NCBI GenBank assembly: GCA_948099385.1
Contig: CANUEZ040000165.1
Span: 12,501 to 76,500 of the forward strand
Reading direction: 5' to 3'
Length of the DNA stretch: 64,000 nucleotides
DNA from: Fasciola hepatica
Taxonomy: Eukaryota; Platyhelminthes; Trematoda; Plagiorchiida; Fasciolidae
Shown here: one piece after another, positions 47,044 through 60,620 of the stretch
Layout of the letters: each line of letters opens with the position of its first letter
Position numbering within the stretch: position 1 is the first letter of the stretch
Notes under the pieces: model-generated
Database searches by the model: none
What the model was told of the DNA's origin: nothing
Seen by the model: the letters and a program-made list of their open reading frames with translations, nothing else
Program-made: the position numbers and the translations under genes

Positions 47044-49650
47044 TGGTATCGCGTGAATAATGATCTGAAATAGAGATTTTGGCATATTAACCGCACCGTG
47101 CAGGCCATGGTTGCACAGTTGTTGCTTCACCCACAGGTGGCTCATTTCTGACTAATTGTCTTCTTCGTGAAACCAAGTAATAATAAATATTTTCGAGACA
47201 ACTAATATCTGGTGTATTTTGGGCCTAATTGAGTGAGATCCATGTCAGTGTTTACTAACGATAACACATACAGGTTTGAATTTATAACCACAGAGTGCGA
47301 CCAACTCAAGATAATCCATCAACCTCATATTTTATCTACAGTATCGCTAATGTTTATTTCATTTGGAACTGGTATGAGCTGTGTGAAAGTGGGAACAGAT
47401 AATCATTTTACCAAAAACATTATGTACTTTTCGATCATTCTATTGAACTGGGTATCACGGTTCTATTAGTGATGAAAACCACCGATAAACTGTTTCAAGT
47501 TTTTACTGGATATTCTTTTGAGATGATGATGAACCATTTTTACGACAGAGATTTTGATAGATATGAAAACCTGGGATATGATAATCATGGATGGATCGGG
47601 AAAACTAGGGCAACTAAAGAGAATGAGACATTGCGTCACATTAATGATATCTTCAGTGAATAGCTTTCATTTTACGGCTAGTTACTGAGTAGACCGTAAA
47701 TTATAGTTCTGGCCTTTATACGTAAGCTGGATAACCAAGAGATATGTCTCCTTTTGAAGAGAGGGGAAAACCATTTGGACCAGTTTCAACCCTTGGTCAA
47801 TTTCCGAAATTAAACTCGCCTCATTACCTTCACTCTATTTGAATGCTTTTAACCGAAACTGGCTACAATAAATTACCATCCATCGATACATCACTTTAGA
47901 ATACACTAACATGAATGTTTTGTTTTTTGTTTTTCTGGTATTTAAAAGGATAAAGCCACCCATAAATACAGTCAAACATTTCGTCGATTCTTCCATCGGT
48001 TGGAGGTTTATTCAGTTGCCTGCTACTGGTGAACTTCGTGATGTTGATGGAAAAGCGAAATGGGGAAAAGAAATGCACGTTGCAGTTGCACCATCAGTGC
48101 AGTAAGGTTCAAGAAATTTCTATGGTCACATAAGATGTCTAAATAGATGGTAAACCTTGAGCTAAGTTGATTGAAAGTCGCATTCTCCAAGAGTAATTCC
48201 TCGGACGTTTTCCTTTATTTTTCGTGGTCACTGAGTCAAACCACTGTACAGGCTAAAATGTCTTGCACTAACTGTCGACGCCTACTGGTCAAATTATCTA
48301 TGCACCTTCCATTTTAAGTAATTCTAGCAACACGTCAATATGAATGTTTTTGCTTCGGAAATGACGCTTTGAAAATCCACTAATGATTAGCTGTTCATCA
48401 ATTTATTCATTCTGAAAATAATTCAATATCTTACTGAGAATATTTCTCTCAAAGTTTTCAGATGCCTTTGACCTAGATGCCAATAAATTCGATCATTGAT
48501 ACGGTTTTCTACACGGTGGCAATGAAGATCATAACAGGTACCAATATAAACCTCAGTGCACAGTAAAACGCAGTACAGAACATTTCAGGGTGAAGTTTTC
48601 CACAGAACAGAAACTCACGAATAATTGTGATCTTGCTGTCCAGATTTTCGTCTATTTTAAGCTGAACGCTAAAGCATTTTATACCAGAATAACCTGACCT
48701 TCATAGCATGCATTTCAACCAATCAGACTGCGAGTACCACAGCCAACCATGATAGAAGCTGAAACAACAAATGTGAAGCGAGCCGACAGCACGTACCATG
48801 TGGGATGACACGTGGGACAGCTGCGGAATCGGATCGACGTTTGCAAAGCGTAACAGGAAAGGTTAACCACCACAGCGATACTGGCACACTTTCTAGCCCA
48901 ATTTTTGTTTGTTTGTTGGTTCCAAAATCAACGAACCAAGCTGGTTTGCTATGTGGTAAAACCGTGCTTAAAACCGATCCAGTGTACACTCAGTGATTAG
49001 TCTTGAATAAAGTGAGGCAAAGTTTTTAAAAGGAGTGAAGCCCTTTATGGAATAATCCTGGATGACCAACTGTGGTAAGCAGCATTTTTTTTCTGAATTA
49101 TCCGTTGTGCCTACGTTTGTGAAAAATCCATCTGAATTCTCCTCTTTTTGCTGACAATGCAAAGGCATTTCGTTTTTACAATACAAAGTTTGCAGGCATC
49201 CTAATACGAAGGCAGTGAGACGACAGGAAAGGACGCTTTCACTTAAGTATCTCAGAGTTTCCGAACTGCCTAAAATTCACCCAGAGAAGCGGCAAATTTA
49301 GTATTTCAAGAAGCGCAATCGATAGCATGGATCATTCTTATATCAGAGGCATGGTATTACCGAAGATCAATTCCGGGGACGATCTATCTACTTCCTGCAG
49401 GTATTATGAGTAACGTGTTCAATGGGGAGTTTAAACACACTATCGCATCAATGAACATCACTCGCAACGGATGAGTCGTGGGAACACCGGAGTGATTACC
49501 CGTTCGACTCTAGATCATTCGGTGGATAATGGTCACACGGTCGACCCAGAAAATGTATTCACAACAGTATGCCGGTTTCTATCCAATCGACCAGATACGG
49601 CAGACGCCGTATCCATTCATCTATCAAACCCTGAAGCAAACTACTAGCCG
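47044..49650. other. Upstream of carbonic anhydrase; no other gene recognised
   Basis: This should hold the 5' UTR and promoter of the carbonic anhydrase gene. I could not point to a convincing TATA box or an additional 5' exon. Short frames such as 47911-48105 have no motif. Confidence 0.45.
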
Positions 49651-49689
49651 AAAACACCCCCCCCCCCATTAAAAAAATAACAATAAGTA

Positions 49690-50350
49690 ATGATCTTAAG
49701 CCTCCATGTAGTCCGTTCAGAATATTTCAAACAAGCCCAATGCTGTATTTTTACGTCAAACAGTCTACCGTTGAATGGGCATCGAGATCACGTGAGGCTG
49801 ACGCAGATGAAGGTCGTCCGGCAAGCCACGGGAAGGTGGGAATCAGGGAAGTCATATCACGAGGTTACCAAGTACTTCGATCTTTCAAGAAGGACAGTGA
49901 GCATATGGACCGATCGGTTCGACAATAGAAATCTATCATTTAGACAGGTAAGCTAGTATTTTTGTTATTCAAACATTATCATTGAAGGCTTTTTGGAAAG
50001 AAATCTCTGAAACTAATAAAAGTGGCATGAAGACAGCAGCGATGCAACACAAGGTAAGTTCACTGCAAGTCTGGCGGGAACTTCGAAGCGAGCTGGCATC
50101 TATGTACGACTTCTTCCATAATCAAGTTGACCTGAAAATCCTGACCCGCGACATTTTCCTGTGGTAAGCGCAACTACTCAAGTAACTTTTGAAGATGAAA
50201 ACGCGCCTGCATATCGTTTCTTGTCGAACGCGAGTTTAAAGCTCATCACGGTACAAAGGCGCTCTCATGACCAGCAGGATCCTCTGATGTCAATCGAATC
50301 GAATTTCGTGACAGCAGCTTCGGAGGAAAGTGAATCAGAGGTTGTGATGC
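49690..50350 (+). pseudogene. Probable Tc1/mariner-like transposase remnant
   Basis: Frame 49690-49956 contains QATGRWESGKSYHEVTKYFD, then LSRRTVSIWTDRF, a helix-turn-helix like the N-terminal domain of Tc1/mariner and IS630-type transposases. About 80 codons later, in another frame (50161-50382), FEDENAPAYRF resembles the F-x-DDNAPAHR motif around the second catalytic Asp; here Glu and Tyr replace Asp and His. The spacing is far too short for an intact enzyme, so most of the core is deleted. Donor-like CAG-GTAAGC after the first block (about 49948) could alternatively mean an exon of a host gene. Confidence 0.45.
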
Positions 50351-53288
50351 AATGTTGGAGAGTTGAAAGCGGGCTTAAATGAGCACGGGAACCCTACGCC
50401 ACAAGATGTTAACAGATGGTTGATAGCGAGCATAACTCGACGGGTAAACGTTGTAATATCAACCAAAGGCGGCTTAGCCATAAACTGATGAGTAACCGTT
50501 TGAGAATGAACATACTCTTCTACAAACAACAAAAACGTTTGGTCTAAATAGGGGATTTCACAAATGTACAACGCTTACAGAGGGAAGATTTTTGACGAAT
50601 AATGTATGTGCACGAAAGCGACTAGTCCTTGCTCTCCAGTTGCTCAGGCTAAACCGGAAACCATGGATCGCCGTTCGAAACACTGAAACCCATAATAAAT
50701 TACCCCTCGTGACGGTGGGAGTGAAACTTTCATCACAACTCGCACACAATAAAGACATTTCTGTCTCCACACAAACACACACTCGCTTTCAATGCCACGA
50801 CAAGGGTCTTTGCCCCGGCCAATGGCTTATGCTTTCTAAAGTCACCTGATTCGTATGAATGGTAAGAGCACGTACTGGATTCATTGAAAACAACTATTTC
50901 CTCTACAACCTCTTGTTCTTAATACTGAAAAGTATTTGTTGATCATATCGTGCGTTGTGTAAAGACGAATCTTTACCCAGGACGGACAAAGTAAATCAAC
51001 TTTTATGTTTGCCATAATTTATTTTTCTGTAAATGGAATGATTTCGGTATTCCTAAAAGTACATGATTTTTACTAATTTCGACTAATTTTCGTTACCACT
51101 CGGTCATTAGTAATTATTTTGTTCTCTCGAGAATCACTGGACCATAACTTAGGATCTTTTTTTAATTGGTTACAAGATAAAGGATAATTTGATTTCGTTC
51201 GGCCTCTGGTAGTCGTACGTGGAGCACTGTTGAAGGTATTCAAGATAAAAAGGTACAATTTTATTGAGGCTCACCTTTTAAAGCACATACAGTCAGGTAG
51301 AAGGTATTTAATGTGCATTTTCCACTGTCATCACTATGTTCTATGTTCGTCATAGAGCACAGATAAAACGAACCTCCGATCTCATTCTTTCCACTTTAAA
51401 TTCCTCTTTTATTTCGTTTTTCTTTATTTTCTTCCAAATACTCCAGTCTAAACAATAAGTAAATTTGTACTACTCAGTAAAGAAGCACTATGAAAAACGT
51501 TTGAAATCCTCCAAAGATGTACTCTTCACGAGTGGAAGTGACCAAAGCAAGTTTACGAACTTTCGGTGGCCGAAACGTTAGTTATTCACAAAAACGTTCG
51601 ATTATACTGTATTACTGAATAAAAGGCATTTATATATGTATATATAAAAAATGTATCGCTCGATTCATGGAATCCAACTCGATTCCAATACACCAAGTGT
51701 ATATAAGGTATTGGTTCCTGGATGATGTGTATTTTACACAAGGTTGCAACTGTCTAAACGTGAAACATAGGAACGAATCCTCAGGCAAGCCAGCAATCGA
51801 TCATTTTAACCTCTGACGGTATCATTTCACTCGGTAGCAAGTTTGACTTATGTGTTATTTTCTTTTGTTGAAAGATCTAAGTGCAAAAATCGTCAGCTGT
51901 TTCGCGAAACATAGTGCTTCATCCCACTTTTAAGCAAACATTCATTAAGCAATCACGCAGGCGTATAACAGTATATTTATAGGATTTCTCAACAGTGCGC
52001 TGCAATCCGTTTTTGACCGTTCGGCTACAAAAATTAAACATTCAGCCAACGTCTTGAAGATGGTTTTAATAGGAACCAGATCACTCACTCTTTCGAAGCA
52101 AAAGGGGTCTCACGTTCAATTATGGGAGATAGTCGGTGCAGTCGATATAAATGTGGGAAGTCTAATCTAACAACATTCACCATTACGTGTTTAACTGCAT
52201 GCGCTTGACAACATGAGGATAACAGGAGGTATGGGTTTGTTTTTAGTTTTTACCATCACCTTTTGTGCAGCTGTGCTATTTGTCCAAACAAAATACAATA
52301 TTTATGTATAAGAAAATTTGCTAACCGCACCCCACAGGATTCACGTCATTAGCTTTGATTTTTAGTCACTTCCCCCAAGGTTTTCAACTATGAACAATCC
52401 GCATTCATTGATGTACAGTCGAGGATTCCGAGCCTACCACGTGAGTCCACAGCTGCTGATAGTCTCGGCCTCGCTCAAAGGACGACTGTTTCCACAGCCA
52501 GTACTAGACGGTGAACTTGGCCTGTAGTTAAATCGCCTCTCTTGCACTTGTACATGTCTCTCCTTGTTTGTCTCGTGAAAAGTATTTCATTTTTGTTCTA
52601 CTTCATGTTTATTCTGATGAATAATTCGTCCCAGACAAGTATATTTATAGTGTCGTATTCCTTACTTCACAACTCGTTTGTCTGTCTGCCAGCACGATTT
52701 TGTGTTTGTATTCGTATCTGTATTTGTATTCAGATGACAGCAGCAAGCTTACATTCCAGTCACAAAAGCTCCGACAAGACTGGTTTAGAAATAAACAAAA
52801 TATACAACAAGGTATACGGGGTAGAAGAAACAAAAGAATTCGTTAGCCAAGCTTAGAGAGTAATTCCGTTTTACTCTTGTCCTTGTTGGTCAGTAGCCGC
52901 TTCTGATAGGGCGTAAGAAAGTCCTAAACAGGTTATTTCTGGAAGAAATATACCCAAATCCAGATCCGATGGATGAGAGAGAACGACAAGGAGATAAGTC
53001 AGAAAGTAATGGATGCGATGGACCCTGTAATATCTTGTGGACTAGAGCTATGCAAGATTCAGTGTGTTGGTTGACTGGTTCATTTGAGAGAAAGTCAGGG
53101 GAGAAGGACGAAAACGCCATCAATAACTCCCGTTCCTTGACGAAAGGTTACGAAGTCTTGTTTCAAAAGGCAGGGGGAGTTTATGGAAGAAAAATACGAT
53201 AAAACTGAAAGAACACTGAACAACAAATTTGTGGACAACTGTTTTTGGTGTACGAAACTACCTGACTTCTTATTTGGAGAGATAGGCA
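50351..53288. other. No recognisable gene
   Basis: AT-rich, with a 104-residue plus frame at 52542-52856 lacking motifs. Parts after 52880 may be the 3' tail of the minus-strand LINE beginning at 53289. Confidence 0.45.
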
Positions 53289-53590
53289 TCACAGTCTATG
53301 GACACAGTGCTGAATGCGAGATGTACATTGTAAATAGGTGTCTAGGCTAACACCCAGATACTTGATGGAACTTACTCCGGGCAAGGATTTGGAGTTCAAT
53401 GTAACAGGATCAGTAGGGAGAACAGAGCGAGATAGACTGAAAGCACATTCAATACATTTGGATTGATTCACTTTTAGTCCAAAATGAGAAGAGAAGCTTT
53501 TTATTCGAGAGGGGTATTCATCCAAGCTCCTGAAACTTGGATAATTAGAAAAAGTTCGACAAAGGAAAACGTCATCAACATATTTAAATA
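53289..53590 (-). pseudogene. LINE RT motif C and thumb fragment
   Basis: The frame carries KYVDDVFLC (Asp codons 53576-53574 and 53573-53571), an intact-looking RT catalytic pair. FGLKVNQSKCIECAF and SSIKYLGVSLD follow, the NxxKCxExxF and KYLGV motifs of LINE RTs. It is displaced from motif A by what looks like a 2-base deletion. Confidence 0.8.
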
Positions 53591-53910
53591 TCGGACAGAG
53601 AAGAAACCGGAAGATCGCTAATATAAGTCAAACGTAGAAAGCGGAATAGCACAACACCCTGGAGTACACTGGAATTGTTAACAAGCGGTTTTGAGTTGTT
53701 TTGCCCGACCATAGTTTGCTGAACTCGATTATCAAAGTAGCCCGATAGAAAGGTAAGAAATTGTGCCGGACAGTCGAATGCTTCCAGCTTCTGGAGAAGA
53801 CGAGATTGTGGTGCATAATCAAAAGCTGGGGAATAATCAAGGAATATGCAGCGGACATATGGCTCAGAGTTGCTTGAACATTCAGTGAGGGGATGGACCA
53901 AGCAGGCCAC
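53584..53910 (-). pseudogene. LINE RT motif A fragment
   Basis: CIFLDYSPAFDYAPQSRLLQ is RT motif A with its Asp retained. SGYFDNRVQQT and SSVLQGVVLFRFL (normally GVLQGxVLSPFLF) follow, then YISDLPVSSLSDI and a stop produced by the frameshift before motif C. Confidence 0.82.
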
Positions 53911-54145
53911 AGCATCAAGGAGGGATCTTTTGGATTTATAAACAAATTAAAAGGAGTCAGGTGGCACATTGAGATGCTTTTGAAGACGGGTAAAAACAGC
54001 CTTTTCAGTGAATTTTAGGGCAGCAGATGTGAGGGCAATGTGATGAGGCGTTTCTTTCCACCAGAGGTGTTGAAGTCTTTAGTAATTGGAATGATGGTAA
54101 GTGGACGCCACAGATCAGGAATCGAACATTTGGTTGGAGTATCGT

Positions 54146-54508
54146 CTAACAAAGCAATAATTGGTGTGGCAAGTTGAGCAGCGTCGTACTTGAGAATCGT
54201 TGGAGAAGGTCATCAGGACCAGCAGCAGACAAAGCTTTGGATTTGCAAAGAATTTTACAAACGTCTGCGGCACAAGAAGATCCTAGATCTGCAGAAACAC
54301 ATGAGGAATACGAAAAAGGGCTCTCAATAGAGAGATGTATAAATGTAGCACTGAGGTGGTTCAGATCTTGATTATCTTTTGTGTTTTTGGTCTTCTGACC
54401 CCATAAAAGTCTTATGCCATGCCAAAGAAGTTTAAGATTCTTGGTCTGCAGAACCTCTTTGGCAAAGGAAGCACCCAAAAGCTTTATCTTTGCAATGGTC
54501 AGCAGCAA
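54146..54508 (-). pseudogene. LINE pre-RT fragment
   Basis: Contains CKSKALSAAGPDDLLQRF, the GPD-type motif ahead of the RT in jockey/CR1-type ORF2, preceded by TKNTKDNQDL. In frame with the preceding endonuclease piece. Confidence 0.65.
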
Positions 54509-54625
54509 AAGTCTCCTGATGTCTGAACTTCATCGAGACTTGTATGTGATTTCCTTTTCTCTTCTGAGTGCTTCGAGAGTTGGTGAGGCAATCCTGCCAC
54601 CAGATGAGAACAGTGTTTTAATGGG

Positions 54626-55246
54626 TCAACACAATCTGAAGATGGCATATAGGGCTTCCGTAAAACAATTTTGCAACATGAAAGGTTGAGGGCGTAGAGA
54701 AAAACCACAAAAGGCAACACCAATGGCTGGAAAGGAGAGGTTGTGAGGGGAAAGATTACGAAGGTGGAATCTTGCTTGATATAAAGTCGTGAATAACCCA
54801 TGGGCAGTATACGAATGGATTTCTGTTCTTAGAGGAGGCAGGTTATGGTTACTTGAGGAGAGAGGGACTTTCAACTTAGGAGAACAAGAGAGAGGGTGAT
54901 TGGTAGTGAATTTGTCTAAGACAGATTCCCCTTTTGAGGAATAGGTACTGATATCACTTAATCTGAACGAATAAAACGGATAAGTATTAGCATGAATAAA
55001 ATCACCAACGATCATACGTAAATGTTTGTCCAGGAGGGGAGCTGGAAATGGTGCAAAAGTGTCATAAAAGTAGGATATATTGGACTGTACACAAAAAGGT
55101 GCTATATAATCGTCAGTGGTACTAGGGCTTTTGAAACGAGCAGATCTAAGGAAACTCTGTGTATAATGACATTCAAAACCGTTTGCAGAGTATTTGAAGG
55201 CAGCTTTAGACTTGCCATTCCATGCCGAGATGACGTAGGTCACCAT
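54626..55246 (-). pseudogene. LINE endonuclease C-terminus and linker
   Basis: A 206-residue frame, the longest surviving piece. LDKFTTNHPLSCSPKLKVPL, then SSSNHN, match the end of LINE endonucleases (LDxIFTN, then SDHN); the catalytic Asp of SDH appears as Asn. Upstream text (WNGKSKAAFKY) is not assigned. Confidence 0.6.
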
Positions 55247-55249
55247 GCC

Positions 55250-58030
55250 GCTTCGGCATTTTTTTTGTTCTTCAGCACCCGGTATTCAAGATATCACTGG
55301 AATCCGTCTACGCGAATCAAATTCGTTAGCGTTTTCGTCTAGCCGGGGTTACTGAACACATATAGCACTTTTATGAACAAGAATCCGTGTCGGTAAAGTG
55401 CCTGTTAAGTCCGACAATTTCGAGAAGAGAGAACGGACGGCACCGTCATTCAAGAAGGAGTAACACAGCTAAGAGTGGCTTGCCAACCAGCACGTTTCCG
55501 TGTTTTCGTCCAATTTCCTCTTATAGTAAGCATAGATAAAGAATGTAAATCGGTTGAACATAATATTTTTTTATTATCCAAAAATTCAAGTCGAGACCAA
55601 GAGCCACTTGTAGCCATGCCAACTGGGTAGGGTAATAATAAACCCTGTTTGTCAGAAGCGGGACAATAAAAGTAGAGCAGACAATCGAAAGGCACACTGT
55701 CAACGAATGTCACGGTGCAAGGAAATTCTATTGAAATGGTTCCCAGTCCATCCCTCGTTATGCAAAATCATGTTAAAATAGGTTATCTAATTTATGAAAA
55801 TTTCTATTTGGATCATTTTTGGACATATCTGTTTCACATCCAAGTTTAATCGATCATCATTAGGATTTTCTTACACCAGCTATCGTCAAATCAAGACACT
55901 AAAGGCTGGCTAGTATATTCAGTGAACTGTGGTAGCGGATTGGTTCAGTTCTCTCTCCTAACTATCAGGTACGAGATTTGAACTCGGCCAAAATCATTCG
56001 TAATGCTGGTAAATAATAAACTCGCGCCATTTTAAACTATATCACATGTAACTTGTTGGGGATTTAGAATATTATCCAGCCCGAATAATAGGGTCAAGAT
56101 TTCCGGTTAACCTTATGCTGCCATGGGGCTCGTTTCAGGCCACAAGGTGTCTCGTTGTAATATTAATCATATTGAAGGACGGAAAATAAACGTTTTGACT
56201 CCTTCTGTCGGTTAGGATAACAAAAAAAAAGTAGGTGTGGAATTTATCGGTCCACCCTCGTCCCTTCCAAAAAGCCCGGCAAATATCACACTGAACTGAC
56301 ACTTATCGTATATTTCTAACTGCACAACTTTCTTTGCGGGTAACACATGTTTTTCCTCCAGTGGGACTATTGTTCACAATTTTTGCATGTAGCCGTTTGA
56401 CACAAGAGAGGAATCCAATAAATGTTTGACACTATCTCTCCGTTTCCGTTTTCGGTATTAACTGATTGTTCACATGACTGTACTCATTCACTCAATTCAT
56501 GAATTATTTATGATGTTATTTTATCGGTATTCCGTTATTTCCATGACTGGAATCTGATTTCAGTTTGGTAGAACAGATGCAACAGATGCCTCCGAGATGA
56601 AAGTGTAATTTGAAATTGGGATACACCCAAAAACGTTAGCTAAACTGTGATTATTCATACTCTGTTAGGGTAGTCCCAACTACTGAATTTTCCTCAATGT
56701 TTACCAGATTTGTCCCATATAACGTGTAGTCGATGCGTATGAATACGAGTTAGTCATCAGCAAAATTGACTGAATTCCTACTTTGTTAGTGCTTCTACGT
56801 GAGATGCGAACTTCGTTAAATCCTTTTCACGCAGTTTGATCTGATATTCCCCAAATGAGAAATGGTTATTCGTGAATGATCTACCCATCCAAAGAGTTTG
56901 TGCATTCGCTTGTGTGCTTGTATGGTCGCGCGTTTGTGTTCTCAGACATGTAAGAACAAAATAGAAAAAAGCATTTGTTACAAAAATTCGATCGAACGAA
57001 ACCGTCATTCAAAATGCTTCTCGCCTGATTAATATTACTGAGTTAGTCAGAACTTCTGATGTGAAACTAGCGAAATAGATGAGTAGAAGTGTCACTCCCG
57101 ATTGCGACATCAATCATAGACCAAAACAATTCATAAGAAAACGTCACTTCTAATGGATTTGTAAATACCATCACTTATAGCTTGACGATCATCATTTCAT
57201 TTCATGATAATCAGTATCAACGTGTTTTACAGAACAAAACCAAACTGAAATTTGTCTCACCACTTTCGTAAATTTATCGAATGATACGGGTTCATCGCTG
57301 GAATATTTTGAAGGAAGCTTGAATAAAATTATTAAGAGTTCAGCTGAACCGTGTACTGCAGACTGAGGAAGTACTGCTCGTGCTTGCTCCCACTAATTCG
57401 TTTGGCGTTCACAGATGCGTTTGAGTAAGACTGGATACAAATTAGTGTTTTAATAATTGTATGATGAAGGGTATAACAGTCCCCTTTCGAACGAAGCTTC
57501 AGTGATTATTCTTCACTCTGTTGACCTGACCGGTAACTCATTTGGACATTTTGGGAATCAATAATGACTTTCGAAGTAATATGAATATGGTCACAAGATC
57601 CAGTTTATAGATCCAAGCTAATTGTGAAGCCTAATTCTCGTTTAGAAATTAAAACCGAATTGTTTGAATTATGTAAGAAGAATGAAACTATGTCAGTTTT
57701 TGTAAGTCTACCCAAGTAGACTAATACCAATCCATACATCTGTGATACTACTCTTTTGGTGTTATTTTCGTTTGAATATATTCAAAACCGGTACGTCTCT
57801 TTCATCACGAATAGCATGTAAACCACGAATATTTCTTTAGTAGTCCGTTGCTTTAAAGCTGTGTTCAAAATGGATATGCGAACCGACTTCAATATTTCAT
57901 TATATACTCAGCTCAGTCAGAAGCTTTTGCCAGTTCGATCTTTTATTCGAAGAAAGCGATCATAACAGGCTTTTTCACTTTTTGTCTACCACACTGTTTG
58001 CATTCAAAACATTCGGCCCAAATGTGTCGT
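55250..58030. other. No recognisable gene
   Basis: Short frames only. At about 55930-55985 the + strand shows a T-arm-like CGAGATTTGAACTCG, preceded by GTAGCGGATTGGTTC; possibly a decayed tRNA-derived SINE head, not strong enough to annotate alone. Confidence 0.4.
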
Positions 58031-58039
58031 CACGTCTGG

Positions 58040-58330
58040 ATGGCTGAAACCCATTGGCTCCCGTCAGTCCAAGTGTGTTGCTTTTTCTCAAAACTGGAGG
58101 GTTCTCCCTACCTTAGGCTTGCTTGCTAATTTCATTAACGACTTTTCCGGGACACGCAACATTCATTTCCTGATCAAGGCTTTTGCTGATTAGGAGAGTG
58201 AACAGATTTGTGAACGACTGACCGTGGCTTCGCTGAGCACGCAGCTTGCTGGACTACGCTGGGTTTTCCTATCAGCAGTATTTAGCAAAACAATATTTTC
58301 TCTCGTTCCACTCAATAAAGGCTGTAGTTC
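58040..58330 (+). mobile_element. LINE RT remnant with stop inside the catalytic motif
   Basis: One frame reads ANFINDFSGTRNIHFLIKAFAD followed by a stop at 58191-58193. The pattern FINDL, about 15 residues, then FADD is RT motif B'/C spacing; the second Asp position is the stop codon. Upstream text (WL and SGVPQG-like region) is scrambled. Short and diverged, so moderate to low confidence. Confidence 0.4.
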
Positions 58331-60620
58331 AGCTTCAATACACTGGTCACAGGGATCTTAATGCGTCTTTTTAGTTACATTAGAAGTTCGTTAACCAAAT
58401 TTATTTGAAGGCTAATTCAGGGTTTTCAATAATAACTGGAGAAACACAGCAGGGACAGGAAGCTTTTCAATCGAATTATTGGTAAAAGTTGTTAAGTTTA
58501 CGGATATGAATAATCATGACAGTTAACTACTTTTATAGTAAGCTAGCCAAAGTGAAGCTCTGCCTAAAAATATATTGATCGGTCGGTGACAAAACTGACT
58601 CTGACAGGAAAAATTCAATTATTCTGCTCGTTGTTGTTCAACTACAAGGATCAATTCTGGAAAACTTATGCAGTTACTTCAACTCACCGTCCACAGGTGT
58701 TCGAAAAGAAGTCTTATTACGTTTCACTCAAGTTTTAAACTGGTGGGCAACAAAAATGAACCGGAATACACAGCATTTCTTGTGTATTGTGAACTTGGTT
58801 TACTCTGATAGTAATGCTGAAATTACCGTAGTTGACTCTCATTAGGTCTTCCAGTTCGAGAATGTCATCAAAATGGAAGAGCTCATCTTCGTGTGGTTAA
58901 TATTCTGGGAAAACCTGATGTGACATGAAAGGAGGCGATCATGAAGTTAATCACGTTAATCAATCCAGATACACAACAAAAAGAAAGTAGTGACTTTTTA
59001 AAAGCATCTCACAAATAACTAAATATGTTTCTGAAATGCCGCCATTTCAAGTTTTGGTCGACAGATCTTGGCTAATTGACGCAAGTGACTTTATGATCAT
59101 CCCCTTTTATGTCAAAACAGATTTCTTTAAAATATTACTCACGCAAGAATGAGATTTTTCGTTTCCATGACATTCTCAAGACTTGTCAGCAAACTGAACT
59201 CAGAAGGAGATAACGCTCGCGTCAACACATCGGAATTTGAGAGTAACTTTATATAGATTAATCGGTTTACCCCAAGGTTTGACATGACTAAAGAGGAGTC
59301 CGTAAGTCTATTTATCTTGGAACAGTGCCGACGTGAAAACGAATTACTTATTCGATTGCACATTCACATTTTGAATTGCCGCTATAAGCAAACAATATGT
59401 GTCTCATCTATACATCCTTGTCACTAAGGTATGTTTTCAGTCTGAATAGAATGACTAATTTTTGAGTTATTCAAATAGGGGAGGCTCGAAATGATCACTT
59501 AAAAACTTATGAAGAATAATTTATTCCGACTTCGTTACGGATATAATTCCGTTCAAAGTTATCAGTGAACCGAGTGCCAAGCAAACATCGAGGTCTTAGA
59601 TATGCTTGAACACCCTATACGTACTGACCCTGGTGAAACCCGTAGCATTCGCTGCTTGATTAGTTTTCAAGAGCCGATAATGTCCATTTTTTACTTCAAA
59701 GGGCATCAGTGTGTAAGGTCACGTACTATCATGCCACTTATCGCCGTATACCACACGATAACCGACCCTATACTGACCCTGAATTCCAAGTAAGGTGTGA
59801 TTTTAGGAGACTGTCAACGGTACCCGAAAGTTTGATTCTATTAGGCTTGAATAATGAACACCGGTACATGTCCATTTTCGTGTTTCATCACACAAACAGA
59901 CCTTTGACAAAAACGATCGGGTTGTTGCTTATGGCAGAGCAGTAGGGTGAGTAGGACGGTTGTGATAAAGACAAACCAACTCACGTGATATTGAAATAGC
60001 CGCTGCAGCCACTCTGTATGACATCCGGATCTTGGATGCAGATTCAGCTCACAATAATTTCGTTGAGGTTTCGCACAAATACTCGTACCAGTAACGACAC
60101 AATTATTTGATCAGTGCTTGGATTGCAAAAAGATTCCTGACTGTTGAAAAAAAACTTCCGTCGCATCTGTCCCCAAGAAAAGAACGGAAAAATTCCGTCC
60201 GACGGCCTATGCCTCCACCGTATCAAAGATGTTTGAGAAGTTATCACTCTAAGGACAATCCAGTGATTTGACGATAGGAAACGTGGACCATTTCCCCACT
60301 GCCGCTTCTGATCTACTTTAGGCGCTACATCTTCTTTGACGTATAGTGTTCTGTCTTCCCTGGACAAGAAATCAAAAGCTGTACCTACCCGCTTCGTAGA
60401 TTACAGGTGAAACGTTTACAAGTGTTGACAATCGAAAGCTTCTTGACATCGTCCCAAATAACTGTATGCAACCCTCACTCAATGGACTAAGGTCTGATCG
60501 TTTTTTCGAGCGGCAACAGTTTACGAAATAGGGAGGCAGAAGTTCTTCCATCTCTGTTTCAACCCAAGTCTTCCCACAATCAGTGATCCTTTCCTTTTTT
60601 CTATTCTCAGCCCACACGTC
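58331..60620. other. No recognisable gene
   Basis: AT-rich, with short frames such as 59602-59793 and 60044-60367. No motif, RNA gene or paired repeat was found. Confidence 0.5.

Larger units (their letters stand above)
53289..55246 (-). mobile_element. CR1/Rex-like LINE ruin
   Basis: Minus-strand pieces in order: endonuclease end and linker (55246-54626), pre-RT region (54508-54146), RT motif A (53910-53584) and motif C with thumb (about 53590-53289). The first two share a frame; the RT part is split by a frameshift at about 53584-53600, next to motif C. Confidence 0.8.

Noticed and set aside
55930..55985. tRNA-like T arm (GAGATTTGAACTC) and weak A box
   Set aside because: Only one arm is convincing; no partner copy or tail found.
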